Assembly: GCF_026914185.1 (NCBI RefSeq)
Contig: NC_070574.1
Coordinates: 1,860,501 to 1,924,500, forward strand
Direction: 5' to 3'
Origin: Puccinia triticina
Lineage: Eukaryota; Basidiomycota; Pucciniomycetes; Pucciniales; Pucciniaceae
Length of the DNA: 64,000 bases
In this document: in pieces, positions 1 to 9,610 of the stretch
How the letters are laid out: each line of letters opens with the position of its first letter
How positions within the stretch are numbered: position 1 is the first letter of the stretch
Notes under the pieces: model-generated
The model's database searches: none
What the model saw: only the letters and a program-made list of their open reading frames with translations
Told to the model about the DNA's origin: nothing
Made by a program: the position numbers and the translations under genes

Positions 1-365
1 TTATGTGTGAAGGCCCACCTACAAGTCTTATCTCAATTGGCAAGATAGCCTAGCATAAGACCGAGGGGAAAGACAATTCTCTTAGAACTCTAATGAGAAT
101 TGCTTTATCAATAATGGAAAGAGGTGTTTGTTGTGTCGAATAGCTACTTTAGTATTTTCCAATAAGAATGAGAAATAAAGAACAAAGATCACGAGATGAA
201 GAAAGAAAGAAAAGGGGACAAAGAACAAATACAAGGTAAAATATATAAGAATGATGACGAGTTACATTTGTAAAACAACTGGGTAATAACTAATAAAAAC
301 AACAATAATTTATCTCAAAACTGGCATAACCATTTCATAATGTTTAAAGCGCATGACACTTACAT
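1..365. other. AT-rich sequence downstream of the Ty3 polyprotein
   Basis: No gene is visible. The stretch lies past the stop of the reverse-strand Ty3 polyprotein and directly beyond an LTR-start motif (366-436). It is therefore probably the body of that element's 3' LTR running out of the window, but its far end cannot be seen. Confidence 0.35.
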
Positions 366-436
366 ATTATGAACGCTTCTATCTGTAAATCTGAAAGATG
401 TCTAAATATTAATCAACAAAATGCTCAGTCGTTACA
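366..436 (-). repeat. LTR-start fragment, copy 1 of a 71-bp direct repeat
   Basis: On the reverse strand this begins TGTAACGACTGAGC, with the TG expected at an LTR start, and ends GAACGCTTCATAAT-like. The same 71 bp, with a few substitutions, recurs at 5243-5313 in the same orientation. The two copies bracket the Ty3 polyprotein, so they look like the starts of its two LTRs. Here the LTR probably continues towards position 1. The second copy stops after 71 bp. Confidence 0.55.
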
Positions 437-455
437 AAGAAGACTTACCTTATAC

Positions 456-3400
456 CTATGACTCTCCCAAAGCTACAGCCGCCTTTTTACCTCTCTTTTT
501 CTTCGCAAGCCCAAACAACTCACCATGAACTTCCTGAAATTTCTTTATGCGTAAATTTAGCTTCTCTGGAAGATTTTCTTCCGCAACCCACTTATCATTA
601 CCTACAGTAGAATTACTCCACAAAAGCAAATATTCATACTTACCCTTCTTTACCATCTGCGCGTCCAAAATCGACTTCAGCAAACCCCAATCCACCACTT
701 CCTCATCCGTATAATATTTTTCTTTAATACCTTCAACTAAACCGCGGTTGACAAGAGCATTTGGACCAACGTATTGCACTATAAGAGACACATTGAAAAC
801 AGGATGTAATTTCGGATATTCCTTCTCAATATCTAACTGTACTGCGTTAGTTCCTACCATTTCAACAACTCGAAATGGGCCTATGTATCTATAATCCAGT
901 TTAGAATTCAAACGTCTAGCTTTTATAAATTTCCGTAATAACAATACCCACTCACCTTCCTTGTAAACTGGAGCCGGTTTCTTCTTTAAATTATAATACT
1001 TTGCTTGTTTCTTTCTAGCTAAATCTAAACACTCCATCGCTGTCTCCTGTGTTAACTGCAAATCCATAATAAAATTGTCCAAATCCTTGCGACCACAAGA
1101 TTCAGTTATAATATTAAATCTTGGATGATGGCCATACGTGAGGAAAAATGGAGAGACTTTAAAACTTGCCAAATCCAAATTGTTAATTGAAAATTCGGCC
1201 ATGTCCAAAACACGATCCCAATTGTCCTGATAATATGAACAGAAATGACGTAAATAATCCTCTAATACTTGATTCATACGCTCTGTTTGTCCATCAGTTT
1301 GCGGATGATACGCCGTCAACAAAGAACTCTTAATACTTAAAGCTGTCATCAATGACTTCCAAAACTCACTTACAAACGTTGCCCCCCTGTCAGAAACTAT
1401 CCTTTCAGGCAACCCGTGTAAACGAAAAATATTCTTTCTGAATAAATTTGCCAAAACCGCGGATGAAGACGATTCTTTGCAAGGAATGAAATGCGTCAAT
1501 TTACTTAACAAATCAATAACAACCAAAATTGAATAAAAACCCCCTGAAAGAGGAAGCTTAGTTATCATATCCATACCTATAGTGTTCCAAGGCTTTTCGT
1601 CCGGGACCGACGATACTAACTGACCATCACTTAACTGCCTCCGCGCTTTCACTCGTTGAGAAGAATCGCAAGATTTGACATAATCAATCACCAAAGCTTT
1701 TACCTGCGGCCAAGAAAAGGTGCGCGTGAGTGTCGAAAGTGTCCTAGCCACCCCTGGATGACCCACCGTTGGTGCATCATGATACATGGTCAATATTCGC
1801 ACTCGAAGAGATGCCGGGACTAAAACCCTATCCTTAAACCAAACAACGTCATCTCCTTGACTCACACCCTTCAGCTTCAACTCAGCATCCGTATAGTTGC
1901 GCTTAAAGAAAGAGAGCAATTGCTTGTTAGGACGTTGGAAACCCATGTCATGAACACCGTTAAACCCGACACGTGAACTGGTATCCTCAGCCAACAACTC
2001 TTCACAACTGACCATCTTTTTTGATAACGATTCAGACTCTAAGATATCCTGCCGCGAACCCACAAAATCATCTCTTCGACTTGGACCGTCCGCTGGATTT
2101 TTTGAACCCGCAATATGGTAAATTAACATATGAAAGTTATCTAAAAACCCTGCCCAACGCGCTTGCTTTGGAGAAAGATATTTAGCAGTTCGGATATGTA
2201 AAAGATTAGAATGATCAGAGAAAACTTGTACCGGTTCCATTGTCCCCATTAACCAAGCCCTCCAATCCTCAAACGCAGCCACTATTGCTAAAAGCTCAAT
2301 GTCGAAAATAGGCCACGAACGTTCGCGATCAGTTAGCTTTTGAGAAAAATAACTCACTGGAAAAATCTGTCCGTGAATATCCTTCTGACTCAAAACTGCT
2401 GCTATGGCAAAACCTGATGCATCGCAATGAACAATTCGTGGTTTATCAAAGTCGAAATGCTTTAATAAAGGTTCTTCCATGAACAACCTCTTCAGCTCTT
2501 CAAAAGCCGCTAACAAGTCGTCCGTCTTAAAACCCACACTATTTCCAATTTTCTCTTGAGTCAATGTCGTTAAAGGGCCCGCTACCTGCGAAAATTTTGG
2601 AATAAACTTCCTGTAAAAATTAGTAAATCCCAGAAATCTTCGCAAACCCTTCAAATTAGAAGGATAAGGCCAATCTTGGATTGTCTCTAACTTGCGTTTA
2701 TTCATCTTTAAACCTTTGGCCGTAATATCAAAACCTAAAAACGTAACCTTAGGACAAAAAAACTCACATTTAGACAAAGAAGCCTTTAAAGAATATTCCC
2801 TCAATTTTCCTAATACCTTGCGTAAATCATCAAAATGTGATTCTTCTGTTCGTGAAAAAATTAAAATGTCATCAATGTATACAAAACAGCAAACGTCTAA
2901 ATACTCACGCAAGACGTGTTGTATGAAACGTTGAAAAGTGGCGGGAGCATTGGCCAACCCAAAAGGCATCACGAGATATTCATATAAACCCCACGGGGTA
3001 CGAAAAGCCGTTTTCCACTTGTGACCCTCGGCAACCCTTAAAAGATTAAACGCTGCTTTAAGATCAATTTTTGAAAGAAATCTACAACCATGTAAGTTAT
3101 TTAGCAACTGAGAGATAACCGGAAGAGGATATGAATCCCTGATAGTCATACCATTTAGCAACCAATAATCGACACAAGGTTGATCAGCCTTTCCTTCCAT
3201 CTTAACATAAAAAATTGGGGAGGCCGCCGTGTAACCATCAATCCTTTGGCGGAGCTGGCTCCCGGTGAGTCGCAGACGGTGGTTGGAATTGTCATTGATG
3301 TAGATGGTGAACATGTCGTAGGCCGCCGACTTGGTAACCTTAGTCGTTCCAACCACAGTCTTTGTCCCATCAACATAGAGACGGGTGTAGTTAGCCTCGT

Positions 3401-3671
3401 CCTCAAGGTAAGCACAGACATTCTCATAATCTTCAGCAATAAACTGTGGGTTAGCGTCCGTGACGGTAGCCGGTGCCGAGCCGATAGAAATACTCTGAGT
3501 CAATTGGGGGGTGGAAACCCGTTTGGACAATTGGGAAGCCCAAGGCGGATTGCGAGCGCGCGGACCGGTATTCTTGGGCTTTTGGCCTTTGTACTTATCG
3601 GCTGCGTTCAACTTCTTGAGTCTGTCCTGCTCCACTGCGGCTTTGGCCTGCTCCGCCCGATAAACGATCAT
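456..3671 (-). CDS. Ty3 chromovirus RT-RNase H-integrase-chromodomain polyprotein with a foreign N-terminus
   Basis: This is a 1071-residue open frame. Residues from about 148 are a Ty3 polyprotein: reverse transcriptase with YIDD near 265-268, RNase H (HCDASG), an HHCC-type zinc region, a D,D,E integrase core (GMDMI, VSDRG, TDGQTERMNQ) and a C-terminal chromodomain-like block (ILDAQ, YLLLWSN, KWVAEENLPE). Residues 1-147 are not retrotransposon sequence. They match a separate host-like gene fragment (see 3231-3980), and the join falls near 3230, just before ASPIFYVK. Gag and protease are absent. The zinc finger reads CDSS where CxxC is expected, so one metal ligand is lost. The frame is otherwise open, which implies fairly recent formation, but the element cannot be autonomous. 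The Ty3 assignment is firm; the origin of the fusion is inferred. Confidence 0.9.
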   Translation of the reverse strand: MIVYRAEQAKAAVEQDRLKKLNAADKYKGQKPKNTGPRARNPPWASQLSKRVSTPQLTQSISIGSAPATVTDANPQFIAEDYENVCAYLEDEANYTRLYVDGTKTVVGTTKVTKSAAYDMFTIYINDNSNHRLRLTGSQLRQRIDGYTAASPIFYVKMEGKADQPCVDYWLLNGMTIRDSYPLPVISQLLNNLHGCRFLSKIDLKAAFNLLRVAEGHKWKTAFRTPWGLYEYLVMPFGLANAPATFQRFIQHVLREYLDVCCFVYIDDILIFSRTEESHFDDLRKVLGKLREYSLKASLSKCEFFCPKVTFLGFDITAKGLKMNKRKLETIQDWPYPSNLKGLRRFLGFTNFYRKFIPKFSQVAGPLTTLTQEKIGNSVGFKTDDLLAAFEELKRLFMEEPLLKHFDFDKPRIVHCDASGFAIAAVLSQKDIHGQIFPVSYFSQKLTDRERSWPIFDIELLAIVAAFEDWRAWLMGTMEPVQVFSDHSNLLHIRTAKYLSPKQARWAGFLDNFHMLIYHIAGSKNPADGPSRRDDFVGSRQDILESESLSKKMVSCEELLAEDTSSRVGFNGVHDMGFQRPNKQLLSFFKRNYTDAELKLKGVSQGDDVVWFKDRVLVPASLRVRILTMYHDAPTVGHPGVARTLSTLTRTFSWPQVKALVIDYVKSCDSSQRVKARRQLSDGQLVSSVPDEKPWNTIGMDMITKLPLSGGFYSILVVIDLLSKLTHFIPCKESSSSAVLANLFRKNIFRLHGLPERIVSDRGATFVSEFWKSLMTALSIKSSLLTAYHPQTDGQTERMNQVLEDYLRHFCSYYQDNWDRVLDMAEFSINNLDLASFKVSPFFLTYGHHPRFNIITESCGRKDLDNFIMDLQLTQETAMECLDLARKKQAKYYNLKKKPAPVYKEGEWVLLLRKFIKARRLNSKLDYRYIGPFRVVEMVGTNAVQLDIEKEYPKLHPVFNVSLIVQYVGPNALVNRGLVEGIKEKYYTDEEVVDWGLLKSILDAQMVKKGKYEYLLLWSNSTVGNDKWVAEENLPEKLNLRIKKFQEVHGELFGLAKKKRGKKAAVALGES

Positions 3672-3980
3672 CTGGGCCTTTGTTCAGCGGGGTCGTTTGG
3701 GCTTCCCGGTTGCCGGCTCAGGGGTCGAGGTCGGGGATTTGGGCATTGGGTTCAGCGAAGCACTAGACAAATCAGACTCAAAGTTGAGATCTGATATATG
3801 AAGGGACTGGTCTGTTTGTATGCTGGATGCGGAATTGAGCAGACTGGGATCCAACTGGGGATGAATCTCATCAATACAGATTGAACACAATACAAAGCAC
3901 ACACAGAATGAGGTCAGTGCCGTGTCAGAAGGAATTATGGATGTACCTGACTGATTATGCTCATTTGGGATGTCAGACAA
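3231..3980 (-). pseudogene. Host-like gene fragment fused to Ty3 RT, with an in-frame TGA
   Basis: Two open stretches (3980-3684 and 3671 onwards) share one frame and are separated by a single TGA at 3684-3686, after KPKRPR. An Arg CGA codon there would restore the frame, so a C-to-T change at CpG is the simplest cause. Upstream is Ser/Pro-rich. Downstream are a charged helix (AEQAKAAVEQDRLKK) and a block reading FIAEDYENVCAYLEDEANY, then SQLRQRIDGY. That block resembles a Myb/SANT-like domain that I associate with rust multigene families; this is recollection, not a search result. The homology stops at about 3230, where Ty3 RT begins. Its start and any introns upstream are unclear. Confidence 0.5.
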
Positions 3981-4371
3981 GAGGTTTTGGGGGCCCCGGG
4001 TCCGAAAGAGTCAAGAAAAGCTGTTGCTTGATATGAGACAGATTGAATGACACACGGTGCGATGTCCTATGAGCCGGTTTGGAGCACATGTCAGCCAACA
4101 GTTCCATTTTGGGCTATGTCATCTTCTGGTAAATCATCCGCAATTGCCTGTATGTTTTCCCATCCGCATATGCTTGATTGGGTCCACCATAAAAGCCATG
4201 AACGGAATCATGATTGAGGAAGGGTTAGGTGAAAAGCAATATGTGAGAGGAACTTACCGGGGGTTCCAACCCAAATCAGATTCAGAGGAAGCAGGAGCGG
4301 TTGCCTGGGTCAACTGAGCTTGGTCGTGTGTGAATGGGAACTTGGATCGGTTGTGGATGGGAACTCGGATC
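3981..4371. other. No gene seen
   Basis: Mixed sequence between the host-like fragment and the hAT-type MITE. Short open frames exist but none shows a recognisable domain. Confidence 0.4.
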
Positions 4372-4379
4372 GGGTGTGT

Positions 4380-5015
4380 CAGTGGTGGGCAGATACGTTA
4401 CTTTACGTTACAGCAGTGAAATTGGATAACGTAACATCTTTTTAGTTATCCAAATTGGCCATTTTGGTAACGTACAAAATTCTTGCAGTAAAGTACTGTT
4501 TTTTCAACCTGATTTTTTATGTTTTTGGTAACGTAACTTTTTTGATATAGAGCTTTTTGTAAAGGGGGTTGAGATTATTGAAAAAAAGAGCAAGTTGGTA
4601 TCATGTCTTTAGCTTATTGGTTAAGGCTTGCCTCTCTCAGGTTAGTGACATTTGAAGTTGTGGGTTCAACCCTCACTCTGAACAACTTTTAATGTGGCTT
4701 CCTGGCAGCATACTGAGTTTATGTGGTTGTTTAGTGTCAACTTGAGCAAACATCTTGCTTATATTGATAAAAACAACCACAAATCAGGGCCTTTACCAGA
4801 AAGTTACACCAAAGTTACCCAAATCTGGGAAAAAATGTAACGTAACTGGTTTTGTTCAAAATAACCAGGGAACGTAACTAGATAGATTGGAGGCCATTTT
4901 CTGCAGGAGATATCGTAACTCCGAATTAGATATCTATAACTAGCAGATAACGTAACTGTAAAGGTTACGTTACCGGCAGAGTTATCCATTTGGAGAACGT
5001 ATCTGCCCACCGCTG
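4380..5015. mobile_element. hAT-type MITE
   Basis: A 636-bp element with near-identical terminal inverted repeats: CAGTGGTGGGCAGATACGTT at the left and the complement of CAGCGGTGGGCAGATACGTT at the right. The octamer GGGTGTGT lies directly before the left end (4372-4379) and again at 5015-5022, overlapping the last base of the right end. An 8-bp target duplication and a CAG-type end are typical of hAT transposons. There is no transposase. The interior is AT-rich, repeats GTAACG-type motifs in both orientations, and carries a tRNA-like segment (4590-4686). Confidence 0.8.
4590..4686 (+). repeat. tRNA-derived (SINE-head-like) segment inside the MITE
   Basis: It contains an A-box-like TAGCTTATTGGTTAAGGC, then a B-box-like GGGTTCAACCC. 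The T-arm folds (GTGGG / CTCAC around TTCAACC). No acceptor stem pairs with the 3' side, so it is a tRNA relic and not a working tRNA. It could act as an internal RNA polymerase III promoter. Confidence 0.4.
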
Positions 5016-5242
5016 GGTGTGTGGGACAGATGTAAGGGGGGTCTGATATGGGAGGCAAGATCACCGCTTTACATATGTGGATCTAAATTTTTATGCTGCC
5101 TGATTGGTGACCAGTAGCGGTTTATGGCTTCTGGTGTGTTTTTGTGGCGGTGATTTAAGCCTAAAATTAAGCCCAAATGCGCACCAGCAAGAAACATTTT
5201 AGGTGGCCACCAGAAGCCAAAAATCCAATCGTGAACCCCCCT

Positions 5243-5313
5243 ATTATGAACGCTTCTATCTGTAAATCTGAAAGATGTCTAAATATTAATCAAAAAAATG
5301 CTCAGTTGTTACA
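5243..5313 (-). repeat. LTR-start fragment, copy 2
   Basis: A second copy of the 71-bp segment at 366-436. It ends abruptly next to AACCCCCCT (5242), and the rest of the LTR, the primer site and gag are missing. In element orientation it lies upstream of the chimeric Ty3 reading frame, where the 5' LTR should be. Confidence 0.55.
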
Positions 5314-6237
5314 TTATGGCCCCGGTAGTCTCCGGGCCTAAACCTTTAGATAAATAGAGAGGTTCCCTCTTTCCATCTCCCCCATTGCTCAGTCACCGAA
5401 GCAAACTCTGTCCTCCGTAGTCTCTCCACGCGCTAGCAAGCGTCAATCGGGTTATTAGCCCCTATTATTTTTCCGCCACCACCCGCCCACCCTGGGTCTG
5501 AGGTCGTACCCCCCTCGCCCTTGTGGCGAGATCTTTTGTTTTTGTAAAGGTTTCCTCTCCCTCTGCCACGAAGCCAAGCGACGCAGCTCCTTCCTCGTCT
5601 TGAGGTCGAGTTGACGTCCTGGACACGTCTTCCAGAGTGAGGCACCTTACCCCCAACCCTCACTTGGCTAGCTTGGGAAGCAGTATACTCGCCCTTCCAG
5701 GCTAGCCTAGGCTCCAGGAATCTAACCAGAGCCAAAAAAAGTAAAGCAATTGAATTACATCATGTTTCAAGCTTAAGCAGCCTCTCTGCGGGTGTTGCGG
5801 GGGCAACACTCTCTTAGAGAGGCTTATGCGCAAAGTCGGATCGCGGGGCTGGCAGCATTGCCAAATTACTCAAATTACCTCTTTAAAACAGATATAAAAA
5901 AAATCAACGCCCTCAGTTGACAATTCCAATAGATAGAATTCTTTTTTGTCTTGATGCGCATTTTTTGTGCTATGTAGCTTTCTCATAGGTTGACAACCTG
6001 ATTTTCTATTGACAAAAGAAAACTGCCTCCAAATCCTCTTTTTTTCCATTGCAATGTCCGATAGGAATTTGTGCCGTCGGACCGTGAAAGTATGAAAGCC
6101 ATATCTCTTTTCACATGAGGGCCCAGGACATTCTGTAAGTCTCTTGGTAAGCTCTCCTTGGCGCGGTCTTGCGGAGTTGTTGGTCACAATCCATGAGGGG
6201 GAACTCAGAACATCAACAACAGACAGCCACCGCCGAC
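5314..6237. other. No gene seen; one strong hairpin
   Basis: No supported coding region. At 5774-5826 two nested inverted repeats form a hairpin: TAAGC...GCCTCTCT pairs with AGAGAGGCTTA, and inside it GTGTTGC pairs with GCAACAC. No terminator or RNA family is recognised. Confidence 0.4.
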
Positions 6238-6507
6238 ATGCCGAGAGTACCAATCAAAGTACCAAAGGGGGCATCATCAAGCTCTCCATCGAGTTCTTCA
6301 TCAAATTCTTCATTGAGTTCTCCCTCAAGATCATCAAGTGCAACTCCGATGTCCCCTAAAAGTCTAGCCAAGAAACTGTTCAAAAATCAAGCTGTCCGAG
6401 ACAGCAGGATCAAGTTGATTGGCCGCGCACCACACGCGCAGAACTTTTGGGGTTGGGTAGGGGATGTGATGAGATGGACTTACCGTGCGGGAACCAGATC
6501 CCGATGA
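6238..6507 (+). CDS. Small Ser-rich hypothetical frame
   Basis: An 89-residue frame from ATG 6238. A basic start (MPRVPIKVPKG) is followed by a long Ser/Pro run and then KSLAKKLFKNQAVRDSRIKL. I do not recognise it. It could be a 5' exon of a lost gene or chance. The downstream part runs into a direct repeat (6491-6660). Confidence 0.2.
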   Translation: MPRVPIKVPKGASSSSPSSSSSNSSLSSPSRSSSATPMSPKSLAKKLFKNQAVRDSRIKLIGRAPHAQNFWGWVGDVMRWTYRAGTRSR

Positions 6508-6660
6508 ATTGAGCAAGTTTCGTCGGACCGAGATCAATTGCTGTCGCCGATGAGGTGAGCGGGTCCCGTTGAGGGAACCAGATCCCGATGAATTGAGCGA
6601 GTTCCGTTCCGTCTGGCCGAGATTAGCCGTTGTGGCCAATGGAGCGGGTTCCGTCGGGCC
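6491..6660. repeat. Two-copy 84-bp direct repeat
   Basis: The segment beginning GAACCAGATCCCGATGAATT occurs at 6491 and again at 6575. Each is followed by a related CGAGTT(C/T)CGT...CCGAGAT segment, and a third partial unit ends near 6665. Confidence 0.6.
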
Positions 6661-6823
6661 GAGATTGATCCTTTGATTCTCGGTATGTAGACCTTGCCTG
6701 CAGGACTGTAGCTTACTGATCAAGGGTGATCGGAAAAAAAGAGGAAAATTAATTTAAGATTTAATTACAGATCATGGGTTTGGAGAAGAGAGATCTCTGA
6801 GACCCGGAGTTTTCAAAAAAATA

Positions 6824-7813
6824 GGGGGTTTCAAAGTTAAAAATCAGGTCGCGCAGGTCCCAGGAATCAGGAAAAAAAATGGACCTGGAACCTCTCCTGC
6901 GGACCTGATTTCCTTCTTCGAAAAACGCTCCAGGAGATCAGGTCCAGGAGCAGGAAAAAGGTCAGAAACACCCCCTCAAGGGTGTTTTCACCTATCCCCA
7001 ATCACACCCGCATACCGGCCATCGAGTGTGAGCCGGCCACTCAACCGGCCCGTGATTACGCACGCAACTCAATGGCCAGTCGGGTCTATACCGGCCATTG
7101 AGTGACACAACAACTCGATGGCCAGTTGGGTCTATACCGGCCATCAAGTGACAAAACACTCAACGGCCGGTCGGGTTTGTACCGGCCATCGAGCAACACA
7201 ACTCGATGGCCAGTCGGGTCTGGAGTGACACAACACTTGATGGCCGGTCGGGTCTGTACCAGCCATTGAGTGACACAACACTCGATGGCCAGTTGGGTCG
7301 GTCTGTACCAGCCATCGAGTGACACAACACTCGATGGCCAGTCGGGTCTGTACCGGCCATCAAGTGACACAACACTCAATGGCCGGTTGGGTATGTACGT
7401 TGTGTCACTCTATGGCGGGCTGGTCAGGTTTGTACTGGTCATTGAGACTCACAACACTCGATGACCAGTACAGACCTGTCATCAAATTATTCCTAAGTTG
7501 TGTACCCACTCAATGACCGGTACATACCGGCCATTGGGTTGTGTGCGCGCACTGAAGGACCGGTAAATACCAATCATTGGGTTGTGTGCGCACACTGGAA
7601 GGACCGGTCCGGACTCCTGGAGTTAACCGGACAAAATATTTCTGCCAAAGATTCTCCAGGTTGGAAACTCCTGATGCAAGATCAGGAGTTTTTTGCAGTT
7701 TGGGGGCGTTCAAACTAGAGCCCCCAGGTTGCTGTTTTTGGCAGTGAAATTTTTTCCTGGAAATTGGACCTGCGCAAGGTCCTGCGAAACCTGATTTCAA
7801 GTTTGAAACCCCC
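6824..7813. mobile_element. TIR element (TAGGGGGTTTCAAA family) holding palindromic array A
   Basis: The left end is TA plus GGGGGTTTCAAA and the right end is TTTGAAACCCCC plus TA. Imperfect similarity extends about 37 bp inwards (AAATCAGGT...CGCAGG). TA at both outer edges (6822-6823, 7814-7815) suggests a TA target duplication. The same terminal motif bounds a separate 189-bp element at 31072-31260, so it defines a family. There is no coding capacity. The interior is almost entirely a tandem palindromic minisatellite. Confidence 0.7.
7003..7610. repeat. Palindromic minisatellite array A
   Basis: About 47-bp units repeat head to tail. Each is itself an inverted pair: CCGGCCATCGAGTG, a short ACACAA spacer, then CACTCGATGGCC and a GTCGGGTCTGTA spacer. 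The variable dinucleotide in CATCGAG appears as CG, CA or TG. The right end of the array (from about 7440) is more diverged. Confidence 0.85.
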
Positions 7814-7933
7814 TAATATATAAGATACTTAAAGCTCAAAATTGAAAATCTGAACAGACTAGAATGACGGCAAGATCAAGGCCATCATCCAAGGTGAAAA
7901 AAAAATTAAGGTTTTTGGAGTTTGTAGGGTGTA

Positions 7934-8326
7934 CAGCAATATTGAGAAAGCTTGCGTTTCCAGCGGTCCGACTTTGGACCGCCAACTTGACTTCAGCCAC
8001 AGCTGACTTCAGCCAACAGAAGAATACAGCTTCTGTATCTCTCTGTCCCCCTCCTCTCTCTCTCTCCTCTCTCCATGCCCCCCCCCCCCGAATCCGGTCA
8101 GCCGCTGTGCCTCCCCCCCCCCCCAAGCCACCAACCCACATTCCGGCCGCCGGAGTTTTTATCCAGCAACCGCCGAGTTTTTTTTCCAGCAGCCCCCGCC
8201 CGCCTGCCGTCCATCAATTGGCCTCACTAATCGACCCAAAATCTTTTGACCGGCCGATCGTGAGCTCCATTTCTCTTCCCCCTCCCCCATCGGCATCCTC
8301 TCCAGACTATCAGATCTGACAGTCCC
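7934..8326 (+). repeat. Left terminal inverted repeat of Tc1-1
   Basis: Pairs with 12783-13194. Includes CT-rich and poly-C tracts. Any open frame across it (a Pro-rich translation) appears in both arms and is a product of the repeat, not a gene. Confidence 0.9.
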
Positions 8327-8494
8327 CTCTCCCATCACAGGAGCCGCGACACCTAGCCGCCATTTGATTACCCGACAGAATCAACGGAACCCCCCTGTGG
8401 GTTCTCCGTTGGCCAGTACTCATTAGATATCATTTCCGCAACACCAAGGATACTGACCAGTCTCCAACTACACCCGCTGAATGCAGTAACCAGA

Positions 8495-9610
8495 ATGGTA
8501 TTTGTGAAATACTCGCGAGACGTCAAAGTGATCGTGGTAAAGCTTAGCCTCCAAAGACTCATGCTCGACGAGATCAACAGCACCATCGACCACAAGGTGT
8601 CTCCAGACTCGCTTGGGCGTTGGAATCGGCTGTACCGGACCACCCAGGATGTTGTGCGCAACCCCGCCTTATACGCCGACCGCGGCCGTCCCCTATCTTT
8701 CACCGCGGAGGAAAGAGATTTTATATTAGCCGCGCTGGACTTAGAACCAACGCTGTACTTGGATGAGATCCAATCCCACCTTGCAGCCATGACCGGGGAA
8801 CTGCACCCGCTTTCTTCTATATCGGACGAATTGAGGAACCGGCTCAACTTTACGAAGAAAGTAGCCCGGACGGTTCACCCGAAGCAATGTCCTCACAAAA
8901 GGGCGGTATTTACGGCCACTATCAGCCCATACCCGTCAAACTACTTTGTTTTCATCGGTGCGTCTGTTATTTTCTGATGCTCACATATTCCCCACCAACG
9001 CAGCTGAAATTCCTGTTTGTTCCCAGATGAGTGTGGTGTGTCTCTTGGCACACACTCCCGCAACAAGGCGTGGGCTACCCACGGACGTCGGACAAGTCAG
9101 ATTCATCAAGAACACAATGCCACGCGCATGTCGGTGTTGCCTGCGGTATCCCTTGATGGGATGCTCTGTGTGATGGCTCAAGAGGGGTCCATGCGGCAAA
9201 TAGACATTGAATATTTCCTGGAGGACGTCCTGGTAGGCCATATCATTCGAATGTCCCCTTATGCGCATCCGCACAAGCTAAACATTTGTCAATTTCTCGG
9301 GTTTTAGATGCCTGTCATGAATCCGTTCCCCGGCCGCAACAGTGTCCTTATCATGGACAACACGGCGATCCATCACCGGGGTAGGATCGCCGACATATGT
9401 ATGGACAATCAGGTGTTGTTGGTGTACTTACCGCCTTATTCTCCGGATATGAATCCGATTGAGAAGGTTTTTTCGGCCCTCAAATCTCAACTGAAACGAC
9501 AGCGATTACTCACGGGTACCGAGATTGACGCCGACATCATCAAGGCGTTCCTCCCCACGCTGGTGAACCCTGGCATGATGAGCAACCTCTTCAGGGGCAG
9601 TGGGTATTGA
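8495..9610 (+). CDS. Tc1/mariner DD34E transposase
   Basis: Cut-and-paste transposase of the Tc1/IS630 type, 323 residues from three exons: 8495-8957, 9027-9232 and 9308-9610. The introns are GT-AG and the frame is kept. An N-terminal helix-turn-helix region (YSRDVKVIVVKLSLQRLM) and a linker with RGRPLSF are followed by the catalytic triad: Asp in IDECGVSLG (created across the first splice), Asp in LIMDNTAIHH, and Glu in SPDMNPIEKVF. Thirty-four residues separate the second Asp and the Glu, which makes it DD34E. LYLDEIQ is a further Tc1-family motif. No stop or frameshift is seen, so it may be functional. It lies just inside the left inverted repeat and convergent with the passenger gene. Confidence 0.9.

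Noticed and set aside
4590..4686. Functional tRNA gene
   Set aside because: A and B boxes are present but no acceptor stem can be formed.
7003..7610. CRISPR-like array
   Set aside because: The units are palindromic with repeated, non-unique spacers, and the sequence is eukaryotic. It is a minisatellite.
7864..8319. Pro-rich open frame repeated at 12790-13267 on the other strand
   Set aside because: It is the translation of the two Tc1-1 inverted repeats through CT-rich tracts, not a pair of genes.
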